NCBI RefSeq assembly: GCF_039645975.1 | Contig: NZ_CP147918.1 | Location: forward strand, 682,001-746,000 | Reading direction: 5' to 3' | From: Sulfurimonas sp. HSL-1716 | GTDB lineage: Bacteria; Campylobacterota; Campylobacteria; Campylobacterales; Sulfurimonadaceae | DNA length: 64,000 nucleotides | Part shown: positions 1 through 7,658 of the stretch, piece by piece | Layout of the letters: each line of letters starts with the position of its first letter | How positions within the stretch are numbered: the stretch's first letter is position 1 | Translations under genes and position numbers: made by a program | Notes under the pieces: model-generated | Database searches by the model: none | Seen by the model: only the letters and a program-made list of their open reading frames with translations | Told to the model about the DNA's origin: nothing

Positions 1-116
1 GCGAGATGATAATCATAGAGCATATGAGCTCGCTGAAACTGCCTGAGACTATAAGTAAATACAGCAAAATCAAAACGAAAAAATTCGGTAACACCTCTTT
101 GACATACTACAACTGA
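1..116 (+). CDS. rsmD: C-terminal end of an RsmD-like 16S rRNA methyltransferase (partial)
   Basis: Only the last 37 codons are present, in the frame starting at base 3 and ending with TGA at 114-116. The tail carries an IIIEH stretch, then a Leu-Pro, then KTKKFGNTSL and a final YY. This resembles the end of RsmD proteins, which methylate G966 of 16S rRNA; their last beta strands usually read like (I/V)EH...LP...K..(Y/F)G.T.L. In C. jejuni a gene of this family (Cj1461) sits directly before flgI, and that synteny supports the call. The family assignment rests on a short tail plus gene order, so it is probable rather than certain. Confidence 0.6.
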   Translation, partial: EMIIIEHMSSLKLPETISKYSKIKTKKFGNTSLTYYN

Positions 117-119
117 TTA

Positions 120-136
120 TTGGAATAGATTTTGCT
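120..136 (+). promoter_or_regulatory. Sigma-54 (RpoN) promoter of the flgI operon
   Basis: The sequence TTGGAATAGATTTTGCT has GG at 122-123 and GC at 134-135 with exactly 10 bases between them, the -24/-12 arrangement of sigma-54 promoters. It also fits the TTGGAA-N6-TTGC form seen in Campylobacter flagellar genes. Transcription would start near base 147, about 20 bases before the flgI ATG. RpoN plus FlgR control of middle flagellar genes is known in this phylum, so flgI and the genes after it are probably in that class. Confidence 0.85.
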
Positions 137-165
137 ACCTTCTTTGCAATACGCAAGGACGGTAT

Positions 166-1212
166 ATGAAATCTTTTTTAATACTTTTATTTTTATCATT
201 AACACTTCAAGCAACCAAGATAGGGGATATTTCATCCATAGTGGGAGTCCGGGAAAATCAAGTCATCGGTTACTCTTTGGTCGTCGGTCTTCAAAAGACG
301 GGTGACGGTACGACTTCGAAGTTCACTCTTCAATCAATTGCAAATATGCTAAAAGCGATGAACATAGATATGAACCCTGTGGATATAAAATCAAAAAATG
401 TCGCGGCAGTGGTCGTAACCGCAAAGATAGGACCTTTTGCAAAACAGGGAGATAAGCTTGACGTCACCGTTTCATCTATCGGAGATGCAAAGTCGCTGCA
501 AGGCGGTACGCTTTTGATGACACCTTTAAAAGGGGTCGACGGTAAGATATATGCACTTGCACAAGGACCGGTCAGTATAGGCGGAAAAAATGACCGCGGG
601 GCGGGAAGTGCATCTCATCCTACTGCCGGTATCGTCTATTCCGGCGGTATGATAGAACGCGAGATCAATATCGACCTTTACCATCAAAAATATGCAACGC
701 TCTCCTTAAAGGAATCGAACTTTGAAAATGCCGTCGCGGTGCAAAAAGCGATAAATGCGCTTTACCACACGCAAATAGCGGTCGCACTCGACCCCCGTAC
801 CATCAAACTTGAACGCCCTACGAATCTTTCGATGACGGAGTTCTTGTCTCAGATAGAAAATATCGATATGAACTATACGCCCGAGAACAAGATCGTCATC
901 AACGAAAGAACGGGAACTATAATTGCTGGAGTTGATATAGAGATAAAACCGGTGATAATCACGCAGGGTGACATAACCATCAAGATCAAACAATCGGATC
1001 AGCCACAGACCCCTGCGGGAAGTATGAAGATAGATAACGATCTGGTTATCGGATTAAATGAAAACGAGGTTTATACGAAAAAAGGGACTACAACCGTAGC
1101 CAATATCGTAAGATCTCTCCAAAAACTAGGTGCGTCGCCTAAAGCGATCATATCGATACTCGAAGCTATGAAAAGCGCGGGTTCTATCTCGGCAGATCTG
1201 GAGGTGATTTAA
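166..1212 (+). CDS. flgI: Flagellar P-ring protein FlgI
   Basis: 348 residues, the usual FlgI length. Residues 1-16 form a Sec signal peptide (MKSFLILLFLSLTLQA), after which the mature protein begins near TKIGDISSIVGVRENQ, the conserved start of FlgI, followed by GYSLVVGLQKTGDGT. It builds the periplasmic P ring around the flagellar rod, in the peptidoglycan layer. AAGGA at 155-159 supports the ATG at 166. A sigma-54 promoter lies just upstream, and the stop codon overlaps the next start (TAATG), so flgI and the flgJ-like gene are translationally coupled. No unusual residues were seen. Confidence 0.97.
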   Translation: MKSFLILLFLSLTLQATKIGDISSIVGVRENQVIGYSLVVGLQKTGDGTTSKFTLQSIANMLKAMNIDMNPVDIKSKNVAAVVVTAKIGPFAKQGDKLDVTVSSIGDAKSLQGGTLLMTPLKGVDGKIYALAQGPVSIGGKNDRGAGSASHPTAGIVYSGGMIEREINIDLYHQKYATLSLKESNFENAVAVQKAINALYHTQIAVALDPRTIKLERPTNLSMTEFLSQIENIDMNYTPENKIVINERTGTIIAGVDIEIKPVIITQGDITIKIKQSDQPQTPAGSMKIDNDLVIGLNENEVYTKKGTTTVANIVRSLQKLGASPKAIISILEAMKSAGSISADLEVI

Positions 1213-1532
1213 TGAGCTCTTCTATAAATTCCGCTTTTTTACAGCAGGCGATGTTGGCTAAAGATATAAGTTCAACGCCAAAGATAGAAGCGACGACGGA
1301 TAATAAAAAACTGCGCGAACAGACGGATGCGTTTGAGTCGATCATAATAAAGATGATGATGGATAATGCAATGAAAGATGAGAAAAATCTTTTCTCATCT
1401 CAGAAGGATCCTGGAGATAAAATATATAAATCCATGTATCGTGAGGAGTTGAGTAAAGCGAGTGCGGGAAGTTTTGGTTTTTCACAGATGTTATATGACT
1501 ATCTAAGTCAAAAGTCGGGCAAGATAAACTAA
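1212..1532 (+). CDS. flgJ: FlgJ-like rod-binding protein (no muramidase domain)
   Basis: 106 residues matching only the N-terminal rod-binding part of FlgJ. The segment LREQTDAFESIIIKMMMDNAM, followed by GDKIYKSMYREELS and GSFGFSQMLYDYL, is the typical rod-binding pattern. Enterobacterial FlgJ continues with a peptidoglycan hydrolase domain; this one stops before it, as is usual in Campylobacterota, so wall opening must be done by another enzyme. It probably caps or scaffolds rod assembly in the periplasm. The ATG overlaps the flgI stop by one base. The stop codon TAA at 1530-1532 forms part of the -35 element of the flgM promoter. Confidence 0.88.
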   Translation: MSSSINSAFLQQAMLAKDISSTPKIEATTDNKKLREQTDAFESIIIKMMMDNAMKDEKNLFSSQKDPGDKIYKSMYREELSKASAGSFGFSQMLYDYLSQKSGKIN

Positions 1533-1556
1533 AAAAAATAGTTTATCAGCCGATAT
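1530..1556 (+). promoter_or_regulatory. Sigma-28 (FliA) promoter of flgM
   Basis: TAAA at 1530-1533, a spacer of exactly 15 bases, then GCCGATAT at 1549-1556. This differs from the FliA consensus (TAAA-N15-GCCGATAA) only in the last base. The -35 TAAA is built from the stop codon of the upstream flgJ-like gene. Transcription would start near 1564, about 50 bases before flgM. A FliA promoter here lets FlgM, the inhibitor of FliA, be made under FliA control, the known negative feedback loop. An 8-bp inverted repeat (TAGTTTAT at 1539-1546, ATAAACTA at 1570-1577) brackets the -10 element. Confidence 0.88.
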
Positions 1557-1612
1557 AGAGATATAGATCATAAACTAAAATAAATTCTCATTTCGAGAAA
1601 AAAGGAATATCG

Positions 1613-1825
1613 ATGATATCTCAATTGAACAGTGCGGGTATCAAAACGGCGTATCAAAACGGCGGCACTGAACCCAAGACGAATGCTAAAAAAACCCAGG
1701 AGATGAACAAAGAGGCGGATATGAGCAAAGTAGACCAGCTTAAAGAATCTATTCAATCCGGCGAGTACAAGATCAATTTACAGGCTTTGTCCAAACGCAT
1801 AGCCGACGAGTTGATGCCAAACTAA
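1613..1825 (+). CDS. flgM: Anti-sigma-28 factor FlgM
   Basis: 70 residues, acidic and basic patches, no membrane segment. The C-terminal half, KVDQLKESIQSGEYKINLQA followed by LSKRIADELM, is the conserved FlgM helix-turn-helix segment that binds sigma-28 (FliA) and keeps it from RNA polymerase until the hook is finished. It is short compared with enterobacterial FlgM (about 97 residues) but normal for Campylobacterota. The ATG at 1613 follows AAAGGA at 1600-1605. The gene has its own sigma-28 promoter and sits upstream of flgN and flgK. Confidence 0.9.
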   Translation: MISQLNSAGIKTAYQNGGTEPKTNAKKTQEMNKEADMSKVDQLKESIQSGEYKINLQALSKRIADELMPN

Positions 1826-1840
1826 AAAACATAGGAGTTT

Positions 1841-2272
1841 ATGATGCTATTACACCATTTAAAAAGTGCTTTAAAAGATCTTGAAGATCTTATAAGCATA
1901 ACGCAGACTGATATAGAAGATATAAAAGAGGCGAAACAGAGTCCTCAGTTTGATCGCATACCTTTAAAAGATGAAAAGATCAAGAGCTTCGAATCGAAAA
2001 AGGCGATGATCGATCATGAAATATCCAAACTCATGAGCGCAAACCCGCAAAAAGATCTCTCTGATCTGCTTAACGACGAGCAGCATAAAGCTCTTGACGA
2101 GCTCAAAGAGGGATTGTCGAACTTGAGAGATATAAATCAGAGATATGCGAAAATGGTCCTTACGGTAAGTTCATTCTACAATACGCTGTTGGAGCGTATT
2201 GTTCCGACAGAGATGAACGGATACAATAAGGTAGCATCAAAAAAACCATCATTTTTGGAAATAAGAGCGTAG
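1841..2272 (+). CDS. flgN: FlgN-like flagellar chaperone
   Basis: 143 residues, almost entirely predicted alpha helix and rich in Lys, Glu, Leu and Asp, as in FlgN chaperones. FlgN keeps the hook-filament junction proteins FlgK and FlgL in a secretion-ready state in the cytoplasm. Sequence similarity among FlgN proteins is low, so the call rests on the helical pattern, the size, and the position between flgM and flgK, as in C. jejuni Cj1464-Cj1466. Two ATG codons follow each other; AGGAG at 1833-1837 fits the second (1844) slightly better in spacing, which would give 142 residues. The stop is 3 bases before the flgK start. Confidence 0.8.
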   Translation: MMLLHHLKSALKDLEDLISITQTDIEDIKEAKQSPQFDRIPLKDEKIKSFESKKAMIDHEISKLMSANPQKDLSDLLNDEQHKALDELKEGLSNLRDINQRYAKMVLTVSSFYNTLLERIVPTEMNGYNKVASKKPSFLEIRA

Positions 2273-2275
2273 ATC

Positions 2276-4162
2276 ATGGCATCAATATTCAATACATTAG
2301 GCATAGGTTATTCGGGGTTGAACGCGGCACAGCTCGGTATCGATACGACCGGGCATAATATATCAAATGCCAACACTGACGGCTATACCCGCCAAAGAGT
2401 GGTTACAGAGGCCGCTCCTCCTATAAGCAATGTAACTCCGGGCGCCGTAGGAAACGGTACTCAGGTTCAGCAGATAGCCCGTATCTTTGATCAGTTCGTA
2501 TTTAACAACTACAGCTCTACCTCTGCAGACAAAGAGGCTTCGGATTTTACAAAAAGCACGCTGCAGCAGCTATCGACGTTTTTCCCTGAGATAGACAATG
2601 TCGGTATCAAATCGGATATGCATGCATATTACGATCTTTGGCAGTCTCTTTCGGACAATCCCGATAACAATGCGGTCAAAGTAGCTCTTGCACAGCAGAC
2701 ACAGACGCTTACACAGCATATACAAAGTACAAAATCTCAAGTGACCGATCTTCAAAATCAGTTAAATGATCAGTTAAAGATCAATATCGATGAAGTCAAT
2801 AAGATCGCAAAAGAGATAGCAAGCATAAATCTTGCCATAAACAATGCCGAATCCGGCGGAATCAATAATGCCAACGATTTAAGAGATAAAAGAAACACTC
2901 TTGAACTTTCGCTATCCAAACTGGTGGGAGCCACCGTCTTTAACGGTACAGTACAGTCCAATACCGCGGTCGATTCGAACATCGCGACCGCATCGGGAAG
3001 TTATAATATAAGCATATCGGGATTTAACCTGGTCGACGGTACGTCTTATCACCCGATAGGAATAGACAATACGGATAACGCTAGCGGGATGTACGATCTT
3101 TATTACGAACGTCAAGACGGTGTAAAGATACCGTTTGCCCAGGAGATACAGGGCGGCAAAGTCGGTGCCATTCTTGACCTGCGGGGTTCTACGTTAAATA
3201 CGACGGACGGTGTACCGACGGACGGCGTTTTGCAAAATGTCAAAGATCAGCTGGATTCGTTTGCCGCGGGGCTTATAGAAAACACGAATAACGTGTATGC
3301 AAAAAGTTCCGATACCGTGATGCAGTCAAATCCGGTATATCTGGATCCATCAGGTACTTTGGTGAGTTCCGGTCTGAATGTAAAAAAGGGTAGTTTTGAT
3401 GTTGTCTTATACGATATAAACGGAAACGAAACAGCAAGGCGTACGATCACTATAGATGATCTTACAACGCTTACAAGCGGAACCGATTCGATCAAAGACC
3501 AGATAGAAACCAATAAAGACGATAACGGAGACAATAACGCCAACAACGATATCGACGATTTCCTATCTGTAAATTACGACACTTATCCTCCGGGCGGTTC
3601 TTTGTCGATCAATCTAAAAAATTCCGATCTGGTATCTCAGGGGTATACGTTCGCGATACAGGATAATCTCGACAGTAGCAACAGCTTTGGTTCGGGGACC
3701 AATTTTGCAGGAGCGTTTGGAATGCATAAATTCTTTGACGGAACGAATGCAAGCGATATCGGTCTGGCATACGATCTCAAAAGCGATCCTACGAAGATAT
3801 CGGCGCATGCCGCTCCGATATCGGGAAATAACGACGTATCTCTTGACATGGTGCAGTCACAGTTTGAAAAAATAGATTTTACGCAGACCAACAGTGATGT
3901 AACATACAACGATACCGTTTATGGCATGTTCGATACGATTGCAACGGGAGTCGGAACACAGACAAATGCTGCAGTACTTGCAAATGATACTATCACGGCA
4001 AAATACAATGCCGTACAGCAGGAATACAATTCCGTTTCGCAGGTCAATATAGATGAAGAGATGAGCAATCTCATCCGCTATCAGACATCTTACGGCGCCG
4101 CGGCAAAGGTGATAACGACCGTAGATCAGATGATGAACACGCTGCTTGGTATTAAACAGTAG
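2276..4162 (+). CDS. flgK: Flagellar hook-associated protein 1 FlgK
   Basis: 628 residues. The first 40 residues contain GLNAAQLGIDTTGHNISNAN and DGYTRQRV, the rod-domain signature found at the N terminus of axial flagellar proteins. The last 50 residues contain the matching heptad-repeat end (VNIDEEMSNLIRYQTSY, then TTVDQMMNTLLGI). FlgK forms the junction between hook and filament and is exported by the flagellar type III apparatus, so no Sec signal is expected or seen. The middle domain (roughly 230-520) is Ser/Thr/Asn/Asp-rich and variable. It is the last gene of the flagellar block. Confidence 0.96.
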   Translation: MASIFNTLGIGYSGLNAAQLGIDTTGHNISNANTDGYTRQRVVTEAAPPISNVTPGAVGNGTQVQQIARIFDQFVFNNYSSTSADKEASDFTKSTLQQLSTFFPEIDNVGIKSDMHAYYDLWQSLSDNPDNNAVKVALAQQTQTLTQHIQSTKSQVTDLQNQLNDQLKINIDEVNKIAKEIASINLAINNAESGGINNANDLRDKRNTLELSLSKLVGATVFNGTVQSNTAVDSNIATASGSYNISISGFNLVDGTSYHPIGIDNTDNASGMYDLYYERQDGVKIPFAQEIQGGKVGAILDLRGSTLNTTDGVPTDGVLQNVKDQLDSFAAGLIENTNNVYAKSSDTVMQSNPVYLDPSGTLVSSGLNVKKGSFDVVLYDINGNETARRTITIDDLTTLTSGTDSIKDQIETNKDDNGDNNANNDIDDFLSVNYDTYPPGGSLSINLKNSDLVSQGYTFAIQDNLDSSNSFGSGTNFAGAFGMHKFFDGTNASDIGLAYDLKSDPTKISAHAAPISGNNDVSLDMVQSQFEKIDFTQTNSDVTYNDTVYGMFDTIATGVGTQTNAAVLANDTITAKYNAVQQEYNSVSQVNIDEEMSNLIRYQTSYGAAAKVITTVDQMMNTLLGIKQ

Positions 4163-4175
4163 AGAGTAAAGAGCA

Positions 4176-4976
4176 TTGATTCCCTATTTTAGCATCGCTG
4201 TCCTTGTGTCGGTGATGCTTTTTAGTTTTACAGGTTCTTTTTTTTACACGGTATCTCCTTCGGATCTTCACACAGGGGCTATTCTCTCTCCCCCTTCGAC
4301 ACATTTTCTTCTCGGTACCGACAGGCTCGGACGCGATCTTTTGGCACGTTTGATAGAGGGTGGAAAAGTCTCTTTGATCATCGGTATCGTAAGTGCTTTT
4401 ATTGCGACTTTTGTCGGGCTTATCATTGGTGCGACCGCAGGATATTTAAGAGGAAAAGTGGATAAGGCTTTTGTCGTTATTGTAGATATTTTCTTGACCT
4501 TTCCCACTTTTTTTCTGCTTTTAGCGCTTGTCAGTTATGTCAACGCTTCGGTCTGGGTATTGATCGTCATCATCTCCATAACGGGATGGATGACGACGGC
4601 AAGGCTGATCAGAAGCGAGAGTTACGCTATCACTTCACAACCTTTTATTAAGATCTTAAACATTGCAAAAGTCTCGAAGTGGAAGATACTGCTGAAGTAT
4701 TATGCACCGCTTTTAGCACCCATCTATTTTGTCAGTTTTACTTTTGGCGTGGGCGGAGCGATCCTTGCCGAATCCGGGCTCAGTTTTCTCGGTCTTGGCA
4801 TCGTCGCTCCCCAGATGAGCTGGGGAACGATCATAAGCGACGGCAAAGAGGTTATAGAGATAGCGTGGTGGGTAAGTTTCTTTCCCGGGCTTTTGATATT
4901 CCTTATCACGTTCTCACTGATAAACATATCGAACTATCTGCAGCAGCTGACAAATAAAAAAGAGATCAGAGAATAA
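4176..4976 (+). CDS. ABC transporter permease, DppC/OppC type (orphan)
   Basis: 266 residues with five or six membrane segments. The stretch LLGTDRLGRDLLARL near residue 46 and the C-terminal AESGLSFLGLGI / QMSWG segment are hallmarks of the second permease (DppC/OppC/NikC) of peptide and nickel importers. The start is TTG at 4176, giving a protein that opens directly in the first membrane helix; family members often have a longer cytoplasmic lead. No DppB-type partner, ATPase or binding protein is next to it. It begins 13 bases after flgK and ends exactly where a convergent gene ends. The substrate cannot be told from the sequence. Confidence 0.85.
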   Translation: MIPYFSIAVLVSVMLFSFTGSFFYTVSPSDLHTGAILSPPSTHFLLGTDRLGRDLLARLIEGGKVSLIIGIVSAFIATFVGLIIGATAGYLRGKVDKAFVVIVDIFLTFPTFFLLLALVSYVNASVWVLIVIISITGWMTTARLIRSESYAITSQPFIKILNIAKVSKWKILLKYYAPLLAPIYFVSFTFGVGGAILAESGLSFLGLGIVAPQMSWGTIISDGKEVIEIAWWVSFFPGLLIFLITFSLINISNYLQQLTNKKEIRE

Positions 4977-5696
4977 TCATTCTGTGCTCTCATCCTCGAT
5001 ATTTTCCAGATTTGAATAACCAAAAAGTCTGCGGTATAAAACGCCGTTTGTCATAAACGACAGAGGCAGTACCCATATAAAACCTATTCCAAACGTCAAT
5101 AGGCTGAGTATGCTTAAAAATATAAGGATAAGATAGACTCCGAAAAACTTGAACCATCTCTTTCGTACGACCTTAAAGGAGGTTTTCATCGCATCTAGGA
5201 TGTCAAGCTGTTTATCGATGATAAGAGGGATGACAAAAGCAAAAGTGATGCTTAGATATATTCCCGGTATTATAAGCAGAAGAAAGCCTATGATGACAAC
5301 TGCATTAACAAACAGCGATGCAAATACCAGCGGCCACACCAGGACATAATAGTTGAAAATGGAAAGAACTTCTATTTTTTTATGCGCCGCTCTTTTGATA
5401 GCCATCATCACGATACCGGAAATTATTGGCATAAGGATAGGAAGAGAAAGCAGGGATTGCGCTTGTTCACTCAAAAAACCTTTTAAAAACTCATGCGAAT
5501 CGTAATAGATTTTAGGATCAAAAATGTACGATAAAAGGGTAGACAAGACGACGGCTACCAAGATATATAGGATGAACGAAACATTTAAGATGAGTTTTGC
5601 GCCGTTTGTCAGCTCCCATGCTTCGGATAATATCTCTTTTATAGTGAAGTCATACTCTTGGTTGAGAGCGCTGTCAAGTGAACCATTTTCCTGCAT
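4977..5696 (-). CDS. Multi-pass membrane protein, YciC/DUF975-like, function unknown
   Basis: 239 residues from an ATG at 5696; the open frame continues upstream into gdhA, but that part is antisense to a clear gene and is not counted. After a short hydrophilic N terminus (about 35 residues) come about six hydrophobic segments, including ILNVSFILYILVAVVLSTLL and VVIIGFLLLIIPGIYLSITF. The LLIIPGIYL...F..P.I.D pattern followed by A.K.SF..V is typical of the broad membrane family that includes YciC and DUF975 proteins. It is transcribed away from gdhA and ends flush against the permease gene. Function is unknown. Confidence 0.75.
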   Translation of the reverse strand: MQENGSLDSALNQEYDFTIKEILSEAWELTNGAKLILNVSFILYILVAVVLSTLLSYIFDPKIYYDSHEFLKGFLSEQAQSLLSLPILMPIISGIVMMAIKRAAHKKIEVLSIFNYYVLVWPLVFASLFVNAVVIIGFLLLIIPGIYLSITFAFVIPLIIDKQLDILDAMKTSFKVVRKRWFKFFGVYLILIFLSILSLLTFGIGFIWVLPLSFMTNGVLYRRLFGYSNLENIEDESTE

Positions 5697-5723
5697 TGTG
5701 TCTTTTCCATGAATTTTATTTGA

Positions 5724-5729
5724 TATAAT
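5724..5729 (+). promoter_or_regulatory. Probable -10 element of gdhA
   Basis: TATAAT lies 37 bases before the gdhA ATG in the 69-base gap between two divergent genes. No strong -35 is visible, which is normal for sigma-70 promoters in Campylobacterota. Confidence 0.5.
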
Positions 5730-5765
5730 CATAACATACATTAGAAAATTAATGATGGAGAGTGC

Positions 5766-7124
5766 ATGTTTGAGACTGTAAAAGATGAACTTATGAAATT
5801 TGAAAATTCCAATTGTGCCGAAGACAGTATCTTCTTTCAGGCTATGGAGGAGGTCATATATTCGATATCTCCGCTGCTGGAATCTGATCCGAAATATAAA
5901 AGGTATGCGATTCTGGAACGTTTGGTCGTTCCGGACAGAGTTATCAAGTTCCAAGTTACATGGCTGGACGACAACAACAAGATACAGGTAAACACCGGAT
6001 ACAGAGTCCAGTTTAACAATGCGCTGGGACCGTATAAAGGCGGTCTTCGTTTCCATCCGACGGTCAATGAAGGGGTGTTGAAATTTCTTGGTTTTGAGCA
6101 GATACTGAAAAATTCGCTTACGGGTCTGCCAATAGGCGGTGCAAAAGGGGGAAGCGATTTCAATCCGAAAGGAAAAAGCGATTTTGAAATCATGAAGTTC
6201 TGTTCTGCTTTCATGACCGAACTGCATAAATATATCGGACCGCGTATCGATGTTCCGGCAGGTGACATAGGAGTGGGATCCCGCGAGATAGGGTATCTGT
6301 TTGGTGAATATAAAAAGATAACATCTTCATATGACGGGGTGCTTACGGGAAAACCCTATATGTTCGGCGGTTCTCTTATGAGACCAGAAGCGACGGGTTA
6401 CGGACTTGTCTATTTCACCCAGGCGATGCTCGAACATGAAAAGAAAGACCCTTTAACGGGAAAAGTATGTACAGTCAGCGGTGCGGGGAACGTGGCTATC
6501 CATACGATAGAAAAACTCCAGGAGATCGGAGCCATAGTCGTCACCTGCTCGGATTCCGAAGGAATGCTGTATGACAGCAGAGGCGTGGATTTAAAACTTA
6601 TAAAAGAGATCAAACTCGAAAGAAGAGGAACACTAAAAGAGTATCTGGAGGTCTATAAGGATGTGAACTATATTCCGGTAGCCGATTATCCAGACGGCGG
6701 ACACTCTGTGTGGACGATACCTTGTTATGCGGCATTCCCCTGCGCAACGCAAAACGAACTAACGGAAGTGGATGCCAAGAATCTCATTGCAAACGGATGT
6801 GTTTCCGTGAGCGAAGGTGCGAATATGCCTTCGACTCCCAAAGCTACGGAGCTTTTTCTGACAAATAAAATATGTTTTGCGCCCGCAAAAGCTGCCAATG
6901 CAGGCGGTGTTGCCGTCAGCGAGTTCGAGATGAGTCAAAACGCTTCTATGCAGAAATGGTCGTTTGACATGGTCGATGAAAGATTAAAAGAGACGATGAC
7001 GCAGATATGTAAACGCGTCGCTTTAACGGCAAAGGATTACGGAGTCGAAGGCAACTATGTAGACGGTGCGAATATCGCAGGATTTAAAAGAGTCGCCGAT
7101 GCGATGATAACAGAGGGTATATAG
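5766..7124 (+). CDS. gdhA: NADP-type glutamate dehydrogenase
   Basis: 452 residues, the length of hexameric bacterial GdhA. It interconverts 2-oxoglutarate plus ammonia and glutamate in the cytoplasm. Visible landmarks are PYKGGLRFHP with the substrate-binding lysine region, GLPIGGAKGGSDF holding the catalytic lysine, PAGDIGVGSREIG, and the dinucleotide-binding GAGNVA near residue 240. It provides ammonium assimilation beside the GlnD-controlled route encoded at 17416-19923. GGAG precedes the ATG. The gene converges on pgpA, and both stop codons lie in one 8-bp hairpin. Confidence 0.97.
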   Translation: MFETVKDELMKFENSNCAEDSIFFQAMEEVIYSISPLLESDPKYKRYAILERLVVPDRVIKFQVTWLDDNNKIQVNTGYRVQFNNALGPYKGGLRFHPTVNEGVLKFLGFEQILKNSLTGLPIGGAKGGSDFNPKGKSDFEIMKFCSAFMTELHKYIGPRIDVPAGDIGVGSREIGYLFGEYKKITSSYDGVLTGKPYMFGGSLMRPEATGYGLVYFTQAMLEHEKKDPLTGKVCTVSGAGNVAIHTIEKLQEIGAIVVTCSDSEGMLYDSRGVDLKLIKEIKLERRGTLKEYLEVYKDVNYIPVADYPDGGHSVWTIPCYAAFPCATQNELTEVDAKNLIANGCVSVSEGANMPSTPKATELFLTNKICFAPAKAANAGGVAVSEFEMSQNASMQKWSFDMVDERLKETMTQICKRVALTAKDYGVEGNYVDGANIAGFKRVADAMITEGI

Positions 7125-7143
7125 CCTTTAAATACAAAGGCTA
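7122..7143. terminator. Hairpin shared by the convergent stop codons of gdhA and pgpA
   Basis: TAGCCTTT (7122-7129), a 6-base loop, and AAAGGCTA (7136-7143) form a perfect 8-bp stem. The gdhA TAG is the left end and the pgpA TAG, on the other strand, is the right end. No T-run follows on either strand, so it is not a standard intrinsic terminator, but it could slow polymerase or protect both mRNA ends. Confidence 0.45.
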
Positions 7144-7650
7144 TGAAAAGTACTGTTGCAGTTTTAAGATTATCTGCCAGACAAGCGCAGAGGATATTCC
7201 CGCTGCAAATCCTGCAACGATATCGTCTGCCATCACTCCGAGTCCCCCTGTCATCTTTTTATCTATCCTGCCGATAATAGAAGGCTTCTTGATATCAAAA
7301 TATCTGAAAAACACAAAAGAGAGAATCGCTTGAATGACAAATCCGTTTTCATAGTTGAAGATATTGTCAAAATCAAGCATAACGCCAGGTGCGATGCTAA
7401 GGGCAAGCCACATGCCTGCCAGTTCGTCTATGACAATGCGTTTGTCGTCATGGACTGCGCTTTTTTGCTCATATTTGTTTATCTCTTTGACTGCGATTGC
7501 GGAGATCAAAAGCGTTAATGTGAACATAAGCTGAGAGCCGAGATACGCCGATAGGGGTATGCCGAGGATAAGGGCGACCAAAGAACCGACGGTGCCGGGT
7601 GCTTTTGGAAAAAGTCCGCTGTATCCCAATGTTATGAAAAACCAGTTCAT
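7141..7650 (-). CDS. pgpA: Phosphatidylglycerophosphatase A
   Basis: 169 residues from the ATG at 7650. Two earlier start codons are in frame at 7653 and 7656, but the AAGGG at 7656-7660 fits 7650 best. The protein removes the phosphate from phosphatidylglycerophosphate to make phosphatidylglycerol in the inner membrane. Family landmarks are GYSGLFPKAPGTVGSL at the N terminus, VIDELAGMW in the middle and GGLGVMADDIVAG near the C terminus, plus about four hydrophobic segments. It follows the ATP-sulfurylase-like gene by only 8 bases and is probably co-transcribed with it. Confidence 0.93.
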   Translation of the reverse strand: MNWFFITLGYSGLFPKAPGTVGSLVALILGIPLSAYLGSQLMFTLTLLISAIAVKEINKYEQKSAVHDDKRIVIDELAGMWLALSIAPGVMLDFDNIFNYENGFVIQAILSFVFFRYFDIKKPSIIGRIDKKMTGGLGVMADDIVAGFAAGISSALVWQIILKLQQYFS

Positions 7651-7658
7651 CATCACCC

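Noticed and set aside
5697-6227. Long minus-strand open frame continuing the membrane-protein gene upstream through gdhA
   Set aside because: It is antisense to the clearly coding gdhA and has no membrane-protein or other family character; the true start is the ATG at 5696.
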